50,727 nt of DNA from a bacterium (lineage in GTDB: Bacteria > Armatimonadota > Zipacnadia > Zipacnadales > Zipacnadaceae), in contig JAUVZM010000013.1 in NCBI GenBank assembly GCA_030602615.1, positions 1 to 50,727 of the forward strand, read 5' to 3'. The translations under genes and the position numbers were made by a program. Of the stretch, positions 8,818 to 16,769 are shown piece after piece; position 1 is the first letter of the stretch, and each line of letters opens with the position of its first letter. A model generated the notes under the pieces. The model saw nothing but the letters and a program-made list of their open reading frames with translations. It was not told where the DNA came from and searched no databases.

Positions 8818-10266
8818 TCACATTCTGAATAGTCCAAGCAGACTGCGGCGGTAGACTATGAGTACGCCCCCGGCTATGAGCAACACAACGAAGCCGATAA
8901 TGGTGCTGAATATCGCCGCTGCACTGGTTGGCCTCTGTGGTGGTACAGCCGTGTCGAGCTGGATGAACCTGCTGACGCGGCTGTACTTTTCTACCAGCGC
9001 AACCAGTCCAAGGCCCCGGCCCAATGGATCCAGCAATTGTGCCTGCTGGCTTTGTTCGCGCTTAAGAAATGCATATTCACGCGCGACGGCCGGCAGCTCG
9101 GCCAGCTCTGTTCTAACTGCCTGTCGGAACTGCGCATACTGCTCTTTGCGGGCCTTCGCTCCAACGATTTCAGTTTCCAGTTCCACTGCTGTTGCGGCAA
9201 CAGCGGCATAGGCGGGATCAATTTGCCGAGAGACCTGCTGGACAATCTCCTGTCTTATTTCCTGTAACTGCTGCTTTGTGCCGTCTATCTCGGCCTTCAA
9301 CTTGACGATGTCCGGGTGCTGGTCGCTCTTACCGAGGGTCTGTTCGGTTTTCAAATCTATGTTTAGTTGCGCCAGCTTTTGTTCCAGCGTCGTGATGACC
9401 GGATTCCGAGCCATTATCTCCTGCGAAATCTGCATGGCCGTCAACTCGTCCAACTGGGCCCGAGCTGCCTCTCGCACCCTTGAGGCTTCTTTCACGCGTG
9501 TTGCAGCTTCGGCATAGGCTGGCTCAATGGTCTTGAGTCTTTCCAGAAGCTCCGTGACCTTGTCTTGGGGAACCAGCAAAGAATGTTCTGACTGCAGTGT
9601 CTGCAGGTGTTGCTCAATGCGCTGCAATTGGGCTTCCGTCTCCTGTTCGCTCGCTTCCAGGAATTCGTGCGTTTGGCGCGCCTGGCGCAGATTGGTCTCA
9701 GTAACGTACTTCTCGAGTTCAGTGAGATAGCCATTCGCCAGCGCTGCGCACAATTGTTGGGCCTCTTCCGGTGTAAGGGGCGAACTGAGGAAGAAGCTAC
9801 TGCGAGGCCACTGCGCACCTGGACAAGTTACTGTGACGGTTACTCCGACATTAGTGATTTGTTGGAACTTGGTCATATTCCTGAGAGTCTCTACGGCATA
9901 GGTCTCATCCAGTGATAACTTCTGCTCCAGATCGTACTCATGGACGATTCTCAGTAACATCTTGCGACTGGTCAGGATGGGCCACAAACTGCTCAGGGCG
10001 CCGGTGACGGGTGGCCTTATCAGAGTGTCGGAAGTAGCAGTGGCGTCCGCCAGGTCACCGGCGCTGCCGGCGACGATCCCTGCAATAATATCCGGCTGAG
10101 TACTGATGAGCATGGAACTGGTAGCAGAATAGCTGCGGGGCAAAGACTGGTAAGATAACCAGCCAGCGGCGAGCGCAACGCCGACGCTAATGAGCACCGC
10201 AAGAATCCAGAATAGTATGGCTGGCCAATTGCCCCTACCTGAACTGTATGCTCTGTGTCTTAGCAT
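8818..10266 (-). CDS. Wzz/GumC-like polysaccharide chain-length determinant protein
   Basis: 482 residues with a transmembrane helix near residues 14-38, a long central region rich in Glu, Gln and Leu with heptads (about 190-380, coiled coil), and a second transmembrane helix near the C-terminus (about 445-475) followed by a short basic tail. This is the topology of Wzz/GumC co-polymerases, which set the length of exported polysaccharides in the inner membrane. The N-terminal SYSATSSMLIST segment resembles the Wzz domain. There is no C-terminal tyrosine kinase domain. GAGGAG lies five bases before the ATG. No other polysaccharide-export genes are adjacent, so it may be an orphan or serve a distant locus. 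Confidence 0.82.
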   Translation of the reverse strand: MLRHRAYSSGRGNWPAILFWILAVLISVGVALAAGWLSYQSLPRSYSATSSMLISTQPDIIAGIVAGSAGDLADATATSDTLIRPPVTGALSSLWPILTSRKMLLRIVHEYDLEQKLSLDETYAVETLRNMTKFQQITNVGVTVTVTCPGAQWPRSSFFLSSPLTPEEAQQLCAALANGYLTELEKYVTETNLRQARQTHEFLEASEQETEAQLQRIEQHLQTLQSEHSLLVPQDKVTELLERLKTIEPAYAEAATRVKEASRVREAARAQLDELTAMQISQEIMARNPVITTLEQKLAQLNIDLKTEQTLGKSDQHPDIVKLKAEIDGTKQQLQEIRQEIVQQVSRQIDPAYAAVAATAVELETEIVGAKARKEQYAQFRQAVRTELAELPAVAREYAFLKREQSQQAQLLDPLGRGLGLVALVEKYSRVSRFIQLDTAVPPQRPTSAAAIFSTIIGFVVLLIAGGVLIVYRRSLLGLFRM

Positions 10267-10632
10267 AGCTTCTCCTCAGCAAACGAGAGCAGCAATATAC
10301 CCGTGTTCTTTCTGATCTCTACTTGTGAAACTCGGGAACACAATTCCCGGCTGATGTATGTCCTCACCTACTGACTCCGTCTTCGCATACCCAACGCCGT
10401 ATTCCTCCATCACTCTGTATTCGCGTGCTCGAATACAGATTCTATTGGAATAAGTGGGCGGTAAGTCGCTAGGGATTTCCGTGCTGCATCCGCAAGAACC
10501 TCCCCAGTCTGGCAAAAGCTGCCCACACCTGGGAGGATAGTGGTGCCCGCCAGCGAATATGATACCAGCCCTGGGGCACTAGCTCACCAGGTAGAAACAG
10601 GGTTGACTGTCCGATGCAAAGGAGTATGACAT
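10267..10632. other. Divergent intergenic region
   Basis: 366 bp between the leftward Wzz-like gene and the rightward isomerase gene. Apart from the two ribosome-binding sites (GAGGAG for Wzz, AAAGGAG at 10618-10624 for the isomerase) I see no convincing promoter, repeat or coding remnant. Confidence 0.4.
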
Positions 10633-12351
10633 ATGAGCAACATCCAGCGACTTGCTTCACAGATCGAAGTGTCCACGAAGGTGCCAACCTTCGGAGTTTG
10701 TGCGACCAGCGATCCGCGCATTGACGAGCAATCGCGGCAGCGCTGTGTGAATATCATCGAAATGGCCGCCAACGTCATCGGTGAAGCTGTGCAGATGCCC
10801 GACGGTACTCCGGCAAATGTGGTCTATTCGCCCATTCTCATTGATGGCGAGCCGCAGGCTGACATGGTCGCCAGCCAGTTTAAAGACGCCGGAGTTGACG
10901 CCATTGTCTGCGTGCCGGACACCTGGGCCCTTCCCCAGCCCAGCTTAATCTCGTTGATCGCGCAGTTTCCCAAAGACATCCCGCTTAACTTGACCTGCGG
11001 AAACTCAGGCCCCAAGCCCGGGGTAGTCTTCGTCCACGCCTGCAGCGGCGCCATCTCCCAGTACGGCAAGCTGGTACATATCAATGTCGGCACCTGGCCG
11101 GATACGGGAATGAATCCGCAGATGACCCCCGAGACGGCTGAGGCTCTCATTGACTGGTGCTACGCAGCGATGACTTACAGCGGCTTGCGGGGTCGGCGCG
11201 TTGTCATCTTTGGGCACGATTCAATGGGTATGGAAACTGCACTCCAGCACGTCATCCCCATCCGAAACCTACTGGGGCTGGAGATTACTCGTCTGGATAT
11301 GAAGCTGCTGGCCGATATGCTCAGCAAGCAGGCCTACGACCCGGGCGAGCTTGATGAGCTGCGCGGGTGGATTGATGAGCATGTCGGCGACCGGGTAGAG
11401 ATTCGCGACGAGGAGGATGAGGCCCGCTTTCGCCAGAGCCTGGCACTGTACCTGATCACCCGTGATCTAATGAATGATCTTAATGCAGTCGGCGGTGGAT
11501 TTATGAGCCAGTTGGAATGGGGCTCGGACCTGCGCGGGATTCCCCTGCCCGTCGCGGACGTGATGGAGTCACTGTTCAACTCCAGCTTTGATCACACCGG
11601 CCGCAAGGCCCCTCTCCCCTACGCCACCGAAGCCGATGTGCAGGGTTTGCTTACCCAGCTCTACTTCACCTGGCTCAGCGGCGGTAACCCCCCGCTGTTT
11701 ATGGACTTCCGCAAGGTCTGGGAGCCCTGGGAGATTGACCGCCTGGCCGAGGAGTTGGGCCTGGGCGAGGTAGAGCCGGAAGCGCTGTGGCGGCGCACTG
11801 GCTTTGTGGATGGTGACAACTCCGGCAGTGCCGCCTTTGACTGGGCCGCCGCGCCGGGCGCCAGCATCGAGCAGATTATGTCCCAGGTCAGCTTCCCGCT
11901 GGCCGATGAATTCTACTTCCCCGGCGGCGGCAATTCGGTCAATTTCGTCTCGCCGGCAGGAATTGCGGGTATCGCCGGGCGCATGGCCTACAGCGCGATG
12001 AACAATATCTTCTCGCTCATCTGGGATGAGGCCACTACTGTAAGCCTGCCCGACAAGCTCACCCAGGCGGTCTGTGAGACCTCTACTCCCACCTGGCCCC
12101 ATACCTTCGTGGTGCCCAAGTACGCTACTATGGGTGAATATAAGCAGTTTGCCCCGGCCAATCATTTCCATATGACCTGGGATCTGCAGGTCTCGCGCCT
12201 GGAGTACTGGATGGACCTGGCCAACGTTCTATCCACCACCCCCTGGCAGGCCCGGTCTGACTATATCGAGGGTACTGACCGGCCCACACCGCTGCTTTAC
12301 ATCCAGAATGGCGGAGAGACCGTCACTAAACTAAAACTGGCCAGGCAGTAA
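10633..12351 (+). CDS. L-fucose/D-arabinose isomerase-like protein
   Basis: 572 residues, close to the usual ~590 of L-fucose isomerase, a cytosolic metal-dependent aldose-ketose isomerase of fucose use. Family-like features include the N-terminal domain that scans sugar pools, GRRVVIFGHDSMGMETAL in the middle domain, and the ATEADVQGLLTQLYF block that corresponds to the ATEAD region of FucI. A late NHFHMTWD segment supplies the expected C-terminal His. AAAGGAG lies eight bases before the ATG. The rest of a fucose pathway (kinase, aldolase) is not adjacent, and members of this family also act on other sugars, so substrate is uncertain. Confidence 0.82.
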   Translation: MSNIQRLASQIEVSTKVPTFGVCATSDPRIDEQSRQRCVNIIEMAANVIGEAVQMPDGTPANVVYSPILIDGEPQADMVASQFKDAGVDAIVCVPDTWALPQPSLISLIAQFPKDIPLNLTCGNSGPKPGVVFVHACSGAISQYGKLVHINVGTWPDTGMNPQMTPETAEALIDWCYAAMTYSGLRGRRVVIFGHDSMGMETALQHVIPIRNLLGLEITRLDMKLLADMLSKQAYDPGELDELRGWIDEHVGDRVEIRDEEDEARFRQSLALYLITRDLMNDLNAVGGGFMSQLEWGSDLRGIPLPVADVMESLFNSSFDHTGRKAPLPYATEADVQGLLTQLYFTWLSGGNPPLFMDFRKVWEPWEIDRLAEELGLGEVEPEALWRRTGFVDGDNSGSAAFDWAAAPGASIEQIMSQVSFPLADEFYFPGGGNSVNFVSPAGIAGIAGRMAYSAMNNIFSLIWDEATTVSLPDKLTQAVCETSTPTWPHTFVVPKYATMGEYKQFAPANHFHMTWDLQVSRLEYWMDLANVLSTTPWQARSDYIEGTDRPTPLLYIQNGGETVTKLKLARQ

Positions 12352-12464
12352 CGGCAGCGCGGGGCACAGGTCAGCCCCTGGCCAGCTTCGAGGATGGGCT
12401 AACCGACCTGGAGCGGCTGTTGGGGCTGTTGGATGCTGCGCATCGCATCACCAAGCAGAGATAG
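12352..12464 (+). pseudogene. Orphan C-terminal gene fragment (Gfo/Idh/MocA-like end)
   Basis: Directly after the isomerase stop, a different frame reads on to a TAG at 12462-12464. It encodes about 37 residues including GQPLASFEDGLTDLERLLG and LLDAAHRITKQR. The pattern (edGl.dL...l.aah) resembles the extreme C-terminus of Gfo/Idh/MocA oxidoreductases. No start or upstream body exists, so it would be the scar of a deleted gene. The resemblance is short and could be chance. The same frame stays open after the TAG up to a TGA near 12600, without recognisable sequence. Confidence 0.3.
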
Positions 12465-12629
12465 CCCCTGCGCGCCGGCCATGACATTGCTCGCTCCTAT
12501 GCCGCGCTGATGCTTGCCGGAGGGATTTCGCAGCTCTGCGGCGAATTATTGAATGGCAATAGTGGTATCCCTAAAGACTGGACTTCCGGAAAGGGGGCTG
12601 GCTGCTGAGTTGCAGCGGCCAAATTCAGA

Positions 12630-12971
12630 GTGAAAATGCTTGCATACTTTATCGGTGCATTGCTCGGGATTGTGGGCATTGTCTTTCTCATTGCCGCAAC
12701 ACAAGGTAATGCCGGTTTCCGGATACTGACCGGCCTGGTGCTGATCGCTGCGGGCATCTTCATTGCTCGCATCACTCGTATGAAGGTCCCCGACCAGCGC
12801 ATTATCCAGGAAATTGACCTCTCCGGCGATGTTCATCCCGAGGAGATGACCTGCAATAACTGCGGGGCTCCCCTGGACCGAGACAGCATCTCGCTGCGGG
12901 AAGGCGGGGTCTTCGTGGACTGCCCTTACTGCGGCACCTCCTACCAGATTGAGGAAGAGCCCAAATGGTGA
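12630..12971 (+). CDS. Small membrane protein with C-terminal zinc ribbon
   Basis: 113 residues starting at GTG (an internal ATG follows at 12636). Two hydrophobic helices (about residues 4-24 and 30-47) are followed by a cytosolic tail with TCNNCGAPL and DCPYCGTSY, two CxxC knuckles forming a zinc ribbon, and an acidic end. Such proteins often act as membrane adaptors; no enzymatic motif is seen. Its TGA overlaps the ATG of the radical SAM gene (ATGGTGA), so the two are translationally coupled. It is therefore the likely first gene of the radical SAM operon. Confidence 0.7.
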   Translation: MKMLAYFIGALLGIVGIVFLIAATQGNAGFRILTGLVLIAAGIFIARITRMKVPDQRIIQEIDLSGDVHPEEMTCNNCGAPLDRDSISLREGGVFVDCPYCGTSYQIEEEPKW

Positions 12972-14386
12972 GCAGGATCGTGCAGGCTGCCGGGTGCCTG
13001 GCGGGGGTAGTAGCGGATGATCTGCGCCGCTTTGGGGCGCAGCTTTACGCGCTACGGCCCGCCAGCAGTTGCCTCCCAGGCCTGTACACATACCGCATAA
13101 CTGCTTCTGAAGGCCAGATGCGCCTGCATCTGCGCATTCACCAGGATTACACCGGCCTTCTGCTGATTAACGGGCAGGAGGCAGTTCACCTGACGCCGAC
13201 GGCGGCACATATGGCGAAGCTGGCGTTGGATGAGGTGCCCGCAGCAAGTGCGCTGGCCGTATTGGGACGGTCATATCCCGACACAGCCCCAGGCAGGCTG
13301 CGCGAAGATCTGGCGCGGATAACCGAAATGGTACTCACGCTGCGCCAACCGACCTCAGCCTGTTCGCTGTTTCAGATAAACACCGAAAAGACGGGGCTGT
13401 ATAGCACCCGCGCCCAGGCTCCCTACAAGGCGGACCTGGCCGTGCATTATGCCTGTAACAACAACTGTAGTCACTGCTATAACGAGCCCGGGCGGCGGAC
13501 TATGCCCTCCGTCCCGCTGGCCGACTGGAGGCGCATACTTCACAAGCTGTTTGATATCGGAGTGCCCTATGTGATCTTCACCGGCGGTGAGCCAACGCTG
13601 CATCCGAGCATTCTTGAGTTGATTGGCTATGCCGATAACTTGGGCCAGATTGCCGGTATGAACAGCAACGGCAGGCGGCTGGCCGACGCTGATTTCGTGA
13701 CCCGCCTCAAAGAGTCAGGCTTGGATCATATTCAGATAACGCTCAATTCGCATCGCCGCGAAGTGCATAATCAGATCGTCGGCGCTGAGGCGTATGAGCA
13801 GATGATTCGGGGCCTGGGCAATGCCCTGGCCGCCGGACTGCACACCATCACCAACACCACTCTCACTCAGGCCAACGCAGACGAAGCTCTGGAGATGGTG
13901 GACTTCCTGTGCGGGCTGGGTGTGAGCACTTTTGCCATGAACGGGATGATCCATTCGGGGTGCGGCACGCACCACGAGGGCACTCTGACCGAAAGCCAGT
14001 TGCGGCCCTTGCTGGAGCAGGTTGCAGAGCGCGCCGCCGAGTACGATATGCGCTTTCTGTGGTATACCCCCACCGAGTATTGCCGCCTCTCCCCTATCGG
14101 GCTGGGCCTGGGTCCGCGCACCTGCAACGCTGGTGAGTATTCCATCTGTATTGAGCCTAACGGCGACGTCCTGCCCTGCCAGTCATACTACCAGAGCGCC
14201 GGCAACATACTTGACGATCCCTGGGAAGATATTTGGAACAGTGAGCTATTCCGCAGCTTCCGCTACCGCCGCGAGGACCCGCGGGCTGCCGGCTTGCCTG
14301 AGGAATGCTGGAACTGTGAGCTACTGTGCGTCTGTGGGGGCGGCTGCCGGCTGGAGCGTCAGGCGTGGACCTCGGAGGCGAACTGA
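12965..14386 (+). CDS. Radical SAM / SPASM domain maturase with N-terminal PqqD-like domain
   Basis: 473 residues. The N-terminal ~130 residues look like a PqqD/RRE-type peptide-binding region (LHLRIHQDYTGLLLING, then a helical part). A radical SAM barrel follows, with the [4Fe-4S] motif CNNNCSHC (Cys164, 168, 171) and the SAM-binding GGEP at 207-210. The C-terminal SPASM domain has Cys387, Cys405 and the signature C448-x2-C451-x5-C457-x3-C461 for auxiliary clusters, plus an extra Cys455. SPASM radical SAM enzymes modify Cys-containing or other side chains of ribosomal peptides and proteins. The start overlaps the zinc-ribbon gene. The downstream partners are a degenerate paralogue and a membrane protein with a six-Cys tail, the likely target. 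The last 62 bp are duplicated at 16692-16753. Confidence 0.9.
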   Translation: MVSRIVQAAGCLAGVVADDLRRFGAQLYALRPASSCLPGLYTYRITASEGQMRLHLRIHQDYTGLLLINGQEAVHLTPTAAHMAKLALDEVPAASALAVLGRSYPDTAPGRLREDLARITEMVLTLRQPTSACSLFQINTEKTGLYSTRAQAPYKADLAVHYACNNNCSHCYNEPGRRTMPSVPLADWRRILHKLFDIGVPYVIFTGGEPTLHPSILELIGYADNLGQIAGMNSNGRRLADADFVTRLKESGLDHIQITLNSHRREVHNQIVGAEAYEQMIRGLGNALAAGLHTITNTTLTQANADEALEMVDFLCGLGVSTFAMNGMIHSGCGTHHEGTLTESQLRPLLEQVAERAAEYDMRFLWYTPTEYCRLSPIGLGLGPRTCNAGEYSICIEPNGDVLPCQSYYQSAGNILDDPWEDIWNSELFRSFRYRREDPRAAGLPEECWNCELLCVCGGGCRLERQAWTSEAN

Positions 14387-14402
14387 TCTTGACGGAGCCA
14401 TC
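14325..14402 (+). repeat. Left copy of 78-bp imperfect direct repeat flanking the permease gene
   Basis: This segment covers the last codons of the radical SAM gene and the first codons of a second gene. It recurs at 16692-16769 with nine mismatches by eye and no gaps. The left copy supplies the working end of the radical SAM gene, the right copy the working start of the next operon gene. The permease gene lies between them. Confidence 0.85.
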
Positions 14403-14521
14403 TGCTGGCCAATGCCGCCGAGGCGGCACTGTGTCTGCTATCGCCCAAAAGCTGTCATACTTGTTCAATTCGAGGGGGAATCTTTGTCAGAAGTCTTCTA
14501 ATCTCGGGTTTGGCTACCTAA
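14389..14521 (+). pseudogene. Remnant of the start of a gene like the pseudo-radical SAM gene
   Basis: TTG at 14389 followed by Thr-Glu-Pro-Ser matches the start of the gene at 16756. Then the sequence jumps to a stretch matching its codons from 16918 on (LANAAEAAL here, LANAAQAAV there). Compared with the intact gene about 149 bp are missing between the two parts, which also shifts the frame, and the second frame ends at TAA 14519-14521. It is a broken 5' copy left next to the radical SAM gene when the permease segment arrived. Confidence 0.7.
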
Positions 14522-14585
14522 ACGATCCGCATCGGAGGGAATCAGTGCAGTAAATAGAAAATGTTTAACATAGCAACAATGGATA

Positions 14586-16628
14586 TTGAAAATCCCAGGC
14601 AACAGTAATAAGGAGCCCACAGCCGCAATGGCGCAGATTCGCGACCAACGGAGTGACAAATCTACGGCCACAGACAAACCAGCATTGGCACGGCAGGGCG
14701 TGACGAGCCGTTCCCTAATCATTGGGGCAATAGGCGCCTTGGTCATAGCTTTAGGAGCACCGTATGGCCAGCACGTCTTGCGCGGCTCGTATATGGCCTT
14801 GGATCATAATGTCCCTGCCGCCGTGGCGCTGTTATTTCTTCTGGTGGCTGGACCCAATCTGCTCCTGCTACGGTTTCTTAAACGTATAGCATTTAGTACC
14901 GCGGAGATCATCGTCGTGTACGGCATGATGACCGTGGCTTCGCCTCTTGCTTCGGTGGGATTGACTGATTACCTGCTTGTTAAGCCTACCGGAGTATACT
15001 ATTACGCCAATCCTAGCAATAAGTGGGCCGAGATCATAATTCCGCAGATGCCCCCGTGGCTAGTCCCCAGCGGTGCAGCACCGGACGCGCCGGTGATAAC
15101 GCACATGTATGAGGGAATGCCCGCTGGTGCAGCGGTGCCGTGGCACGCCTGGCTACCGATGTTAGTGGCGTGGTTACCCTTCCTGTTGTGCTTGTACGTG
15201 GTCATGATTTGTCTGGCGGTGCTGTTGCGCAAGCAGTGGGTGGAAAACGAACATCTTATCTATCCGGCCAACTACCTGCCGCTGGCATTGGCGGGGGCGC
15301 ATACCCAGGGTCGGCCCGCAATTCTGGGGCAGCGCCTCTTTTGGCTCGGCTTCGGTAGCGCCTGTGTTGTCAATACTCTTGCCGTGTTGCATAATTGGTT
15401 TCCTACAGTGCCATATTGGCGGCCGTTTACTTTCATACCCGCCCCGTTTCTGATCCACGACGGACGCTTTATTATCTATGTGAACATCGCCATGCTGGGG
15501 TTCTTGTACCTGGCTAGTTCTGACGTCACCTTCAGTTTGTTTTTCTTCAACTTGCTCCAGCAGGGGACGGTGGCTCTACTGATGACTTTCGGTGTGACCG
15601 GCCCCGAGACCCTGCTAGGCTCTGCGACACGCAGCCCTATATTCTTTTACCTAAATGGCGGAGCTTTCTTAGCTCTGGTAGCGTCAGGTTTATGGATAGG
15701 ACGTGGGCACTTGCAGGCCATTTGGACACGGGTCAAGGGAGAACGTGGCCCGCTTGATGATACGGAGGAGATTCTGCCTTACCGAGTTGCCTTTTGGCTA
15801 GCAGTGGCTGGGTTGGGGGCCATGGTGGTTTGGCTGACTGCCTCCGGTGTGCCACCATTTGTCCTATCCATCTTGCTTATACTAAGCCTGGCGAACTACA
15901 TCGGTGTGACTCGAATTGTGGCTGAGACGGGCTTGACTAAGGCCATGGCTCCTGCGCCAGCAACTGCAATGACCGCGGCCTTGTTGGGCTGGGGGCCTCT
16001 AGGGGCAAGAGGAATCGTAGCTTTAGGCTTAGCCGATGTGTGGGCTCGTGACACCCGTACGTTCGTCATGTGCCAGGTCTCCCACACTCTGCAGATGGCA
16101 GACTTTGTCAAGCACAACAAAGCACGACTCCTCTGGGCTTTTGGGATAGGTATATTGGTGGCCATGGCCGCGGCCATATGGCTGATGACGACGTATGCGT
16201 ACGGCAACGGTGGCCTCACTATGGAGAATTGGACATTTCAGGGTGGGCCCCTGGGAAGGAACAAGGCTCTGGCTGACTGGATAGCGCGGCAGCCTCGTCC
16301 CAGCGGTTCAGGTATGGCCCTCGCCAGCCTGGGCGCCGGGATATACATGATTCTGACTATTATGCGGTTCCGGTTCATCAGGTGGCCTTTGCACCCCCTA
16401 GGCTTTGCCGCCTGCGGCCTGAGCGATATGGACTGGCTGTGGTTCACCTGCTTCCTGGCTTGGCTCGTCAAGAGTCTTGCCCTGCGTTACGGTGGTCTGA
16501 AGACGTATCAGGCCCTGCGCCCGGCATTCTTGGGTCTGATCGCGGGTTCTTACACCTTCGCGGCAATATGGCTGATAGTCGACCAACTTACGGGCCATAC
16601 TGGCAACAGGATCATCATGTCATCATGA
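14586..16628 (+). CDS. Polytopic membrane protein of the DUF6785 / OPT-like permease type
   Basis: 680 residues as read from TTG 14586. ATG 14628 is an alternative start with AAGGAG at 14610-14615, though that spacing is long. A hydrophilic N-terminus is followed by many hydrophobic helices. Landmarks are VENEHLIYPANYLPLAL, an acidic cytosolic loop (GPLDDTEEILPYR) and NYIGVTRIVAETGL. The architecture recalls DUF6785/DUF6784 proteins, large membrane proteins related in layout to oligopeptide transporters; the substrate is unknown. It interrupts an otherwise tightly overlapping operon and lies between 78-bp direct repeats of that operon's own sequence. It looks less GC-rich than its neighbours. 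It is best read as an inserted gene rather than an operon component. Confidence 0.75.
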   Translation: MKIPGNSNKEPTAAMAQIRDQRSDKSTATDKPALARQGVTSRSLIIGAIGALVIALGAPYGQHVLRGSYMALDHNVPAAVALLFLLVAGPNLLLLRFLKRIAFSTAEIIVVYGMMTVASPLASVGLTDYLLVKPTGVYYYANPSNKWAEIIIPQMPPWLVPSGAAPDAPVITHMYEGMPAGAAVPWHAWLPMLVAWLPFLLCLYVVMICLAVLLRKQWVENEHLIYPANYLPLALAGAHTQGRPAILGQRLFWLGFGSACVVNTLAVLHNWFPTVPYWRPFTFIPAPFLIHDGRFIIYVNIAMLGFLYLASSDVTFSLFFFNLLQQGTVALLMTFGVTGPETLLGSATRSPIFFYLNGGAFLALVASGLWIGRGHLQAIWTRVKGERGPLDDTEEILPYRVAFWLAVAGLGAMVVWLTASGVPPFVLSILLILSLANYIGVTRIVAETGLTKAMAPAPATAMTAALLGWGPLGARGIVALGLADVWARDTRTFVMCQVSHTLQMADFVKHNKARLLWAFGIGILVAMAAAIWLMTTYAYGNGGLTMENWTFQGGPLGRNKALADWIARQPRPSGSGMALASLGAGIYMILTIMRFRFIRWPLHPLGFAACGLSDMDWLWFTCFLAWLVKSLALRYGGLKTYQALRPAFLGLIAGSYTFAAIWLIVDQLTGHTGNRIIMSS

Positions 16629-16691
16629 TTATGACCGTTTCAGCAACTCAGCTACCGCATCAATTGCAGCAGAGCTCATCCCAGACTTGCC

Positions 16692-16769
16692 TGCGCGTCT
16701 GCGGGGGCGGCTGCCGGCTGGAGCGCCAGGGGCGGACCTCGGAGGTGAACTGACTTTGACTGAGCCATC
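16692..16769 (+). repeat. Right copy of 78-bp imperfect direct repeat flanking the permease gene
   Basis: Aligns without gaps to 14325-14402, with nine mismatches by eye. Bases 16692-16753 repeat the radical SAM C-terminus (VCGGGCRLERQ, ending in a TGA at 16751-16753) with no upstream gene body, so that part is a pseudogene fragment. Bases 16756-16769 are the working start of the next gene. Confidence 0.85.
16741..16748 (+). promoter_or_regulatory. Shine-Dalgarno that fixes a TTG start
   Basis: GGAGGTGA lies seven bases before TTG 16756. An upstream ATG at 16687 is in the same frame, but its codons only re-read the duplicated end of the radical SAM gene. The strong site and the matching remnant at 14389 (also TTG) make 16756 the real start. 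In the left copy the site is GGAGGCGA. Confidence 0.75.

Noticed and set aside
16382-16753. Frame overlapping the permease end that ends in the radical SAM C-terminal phrase
   Set aside because: It is the duplicated 3' fragment read through from the wrong frame of the permease, not a separate gene.
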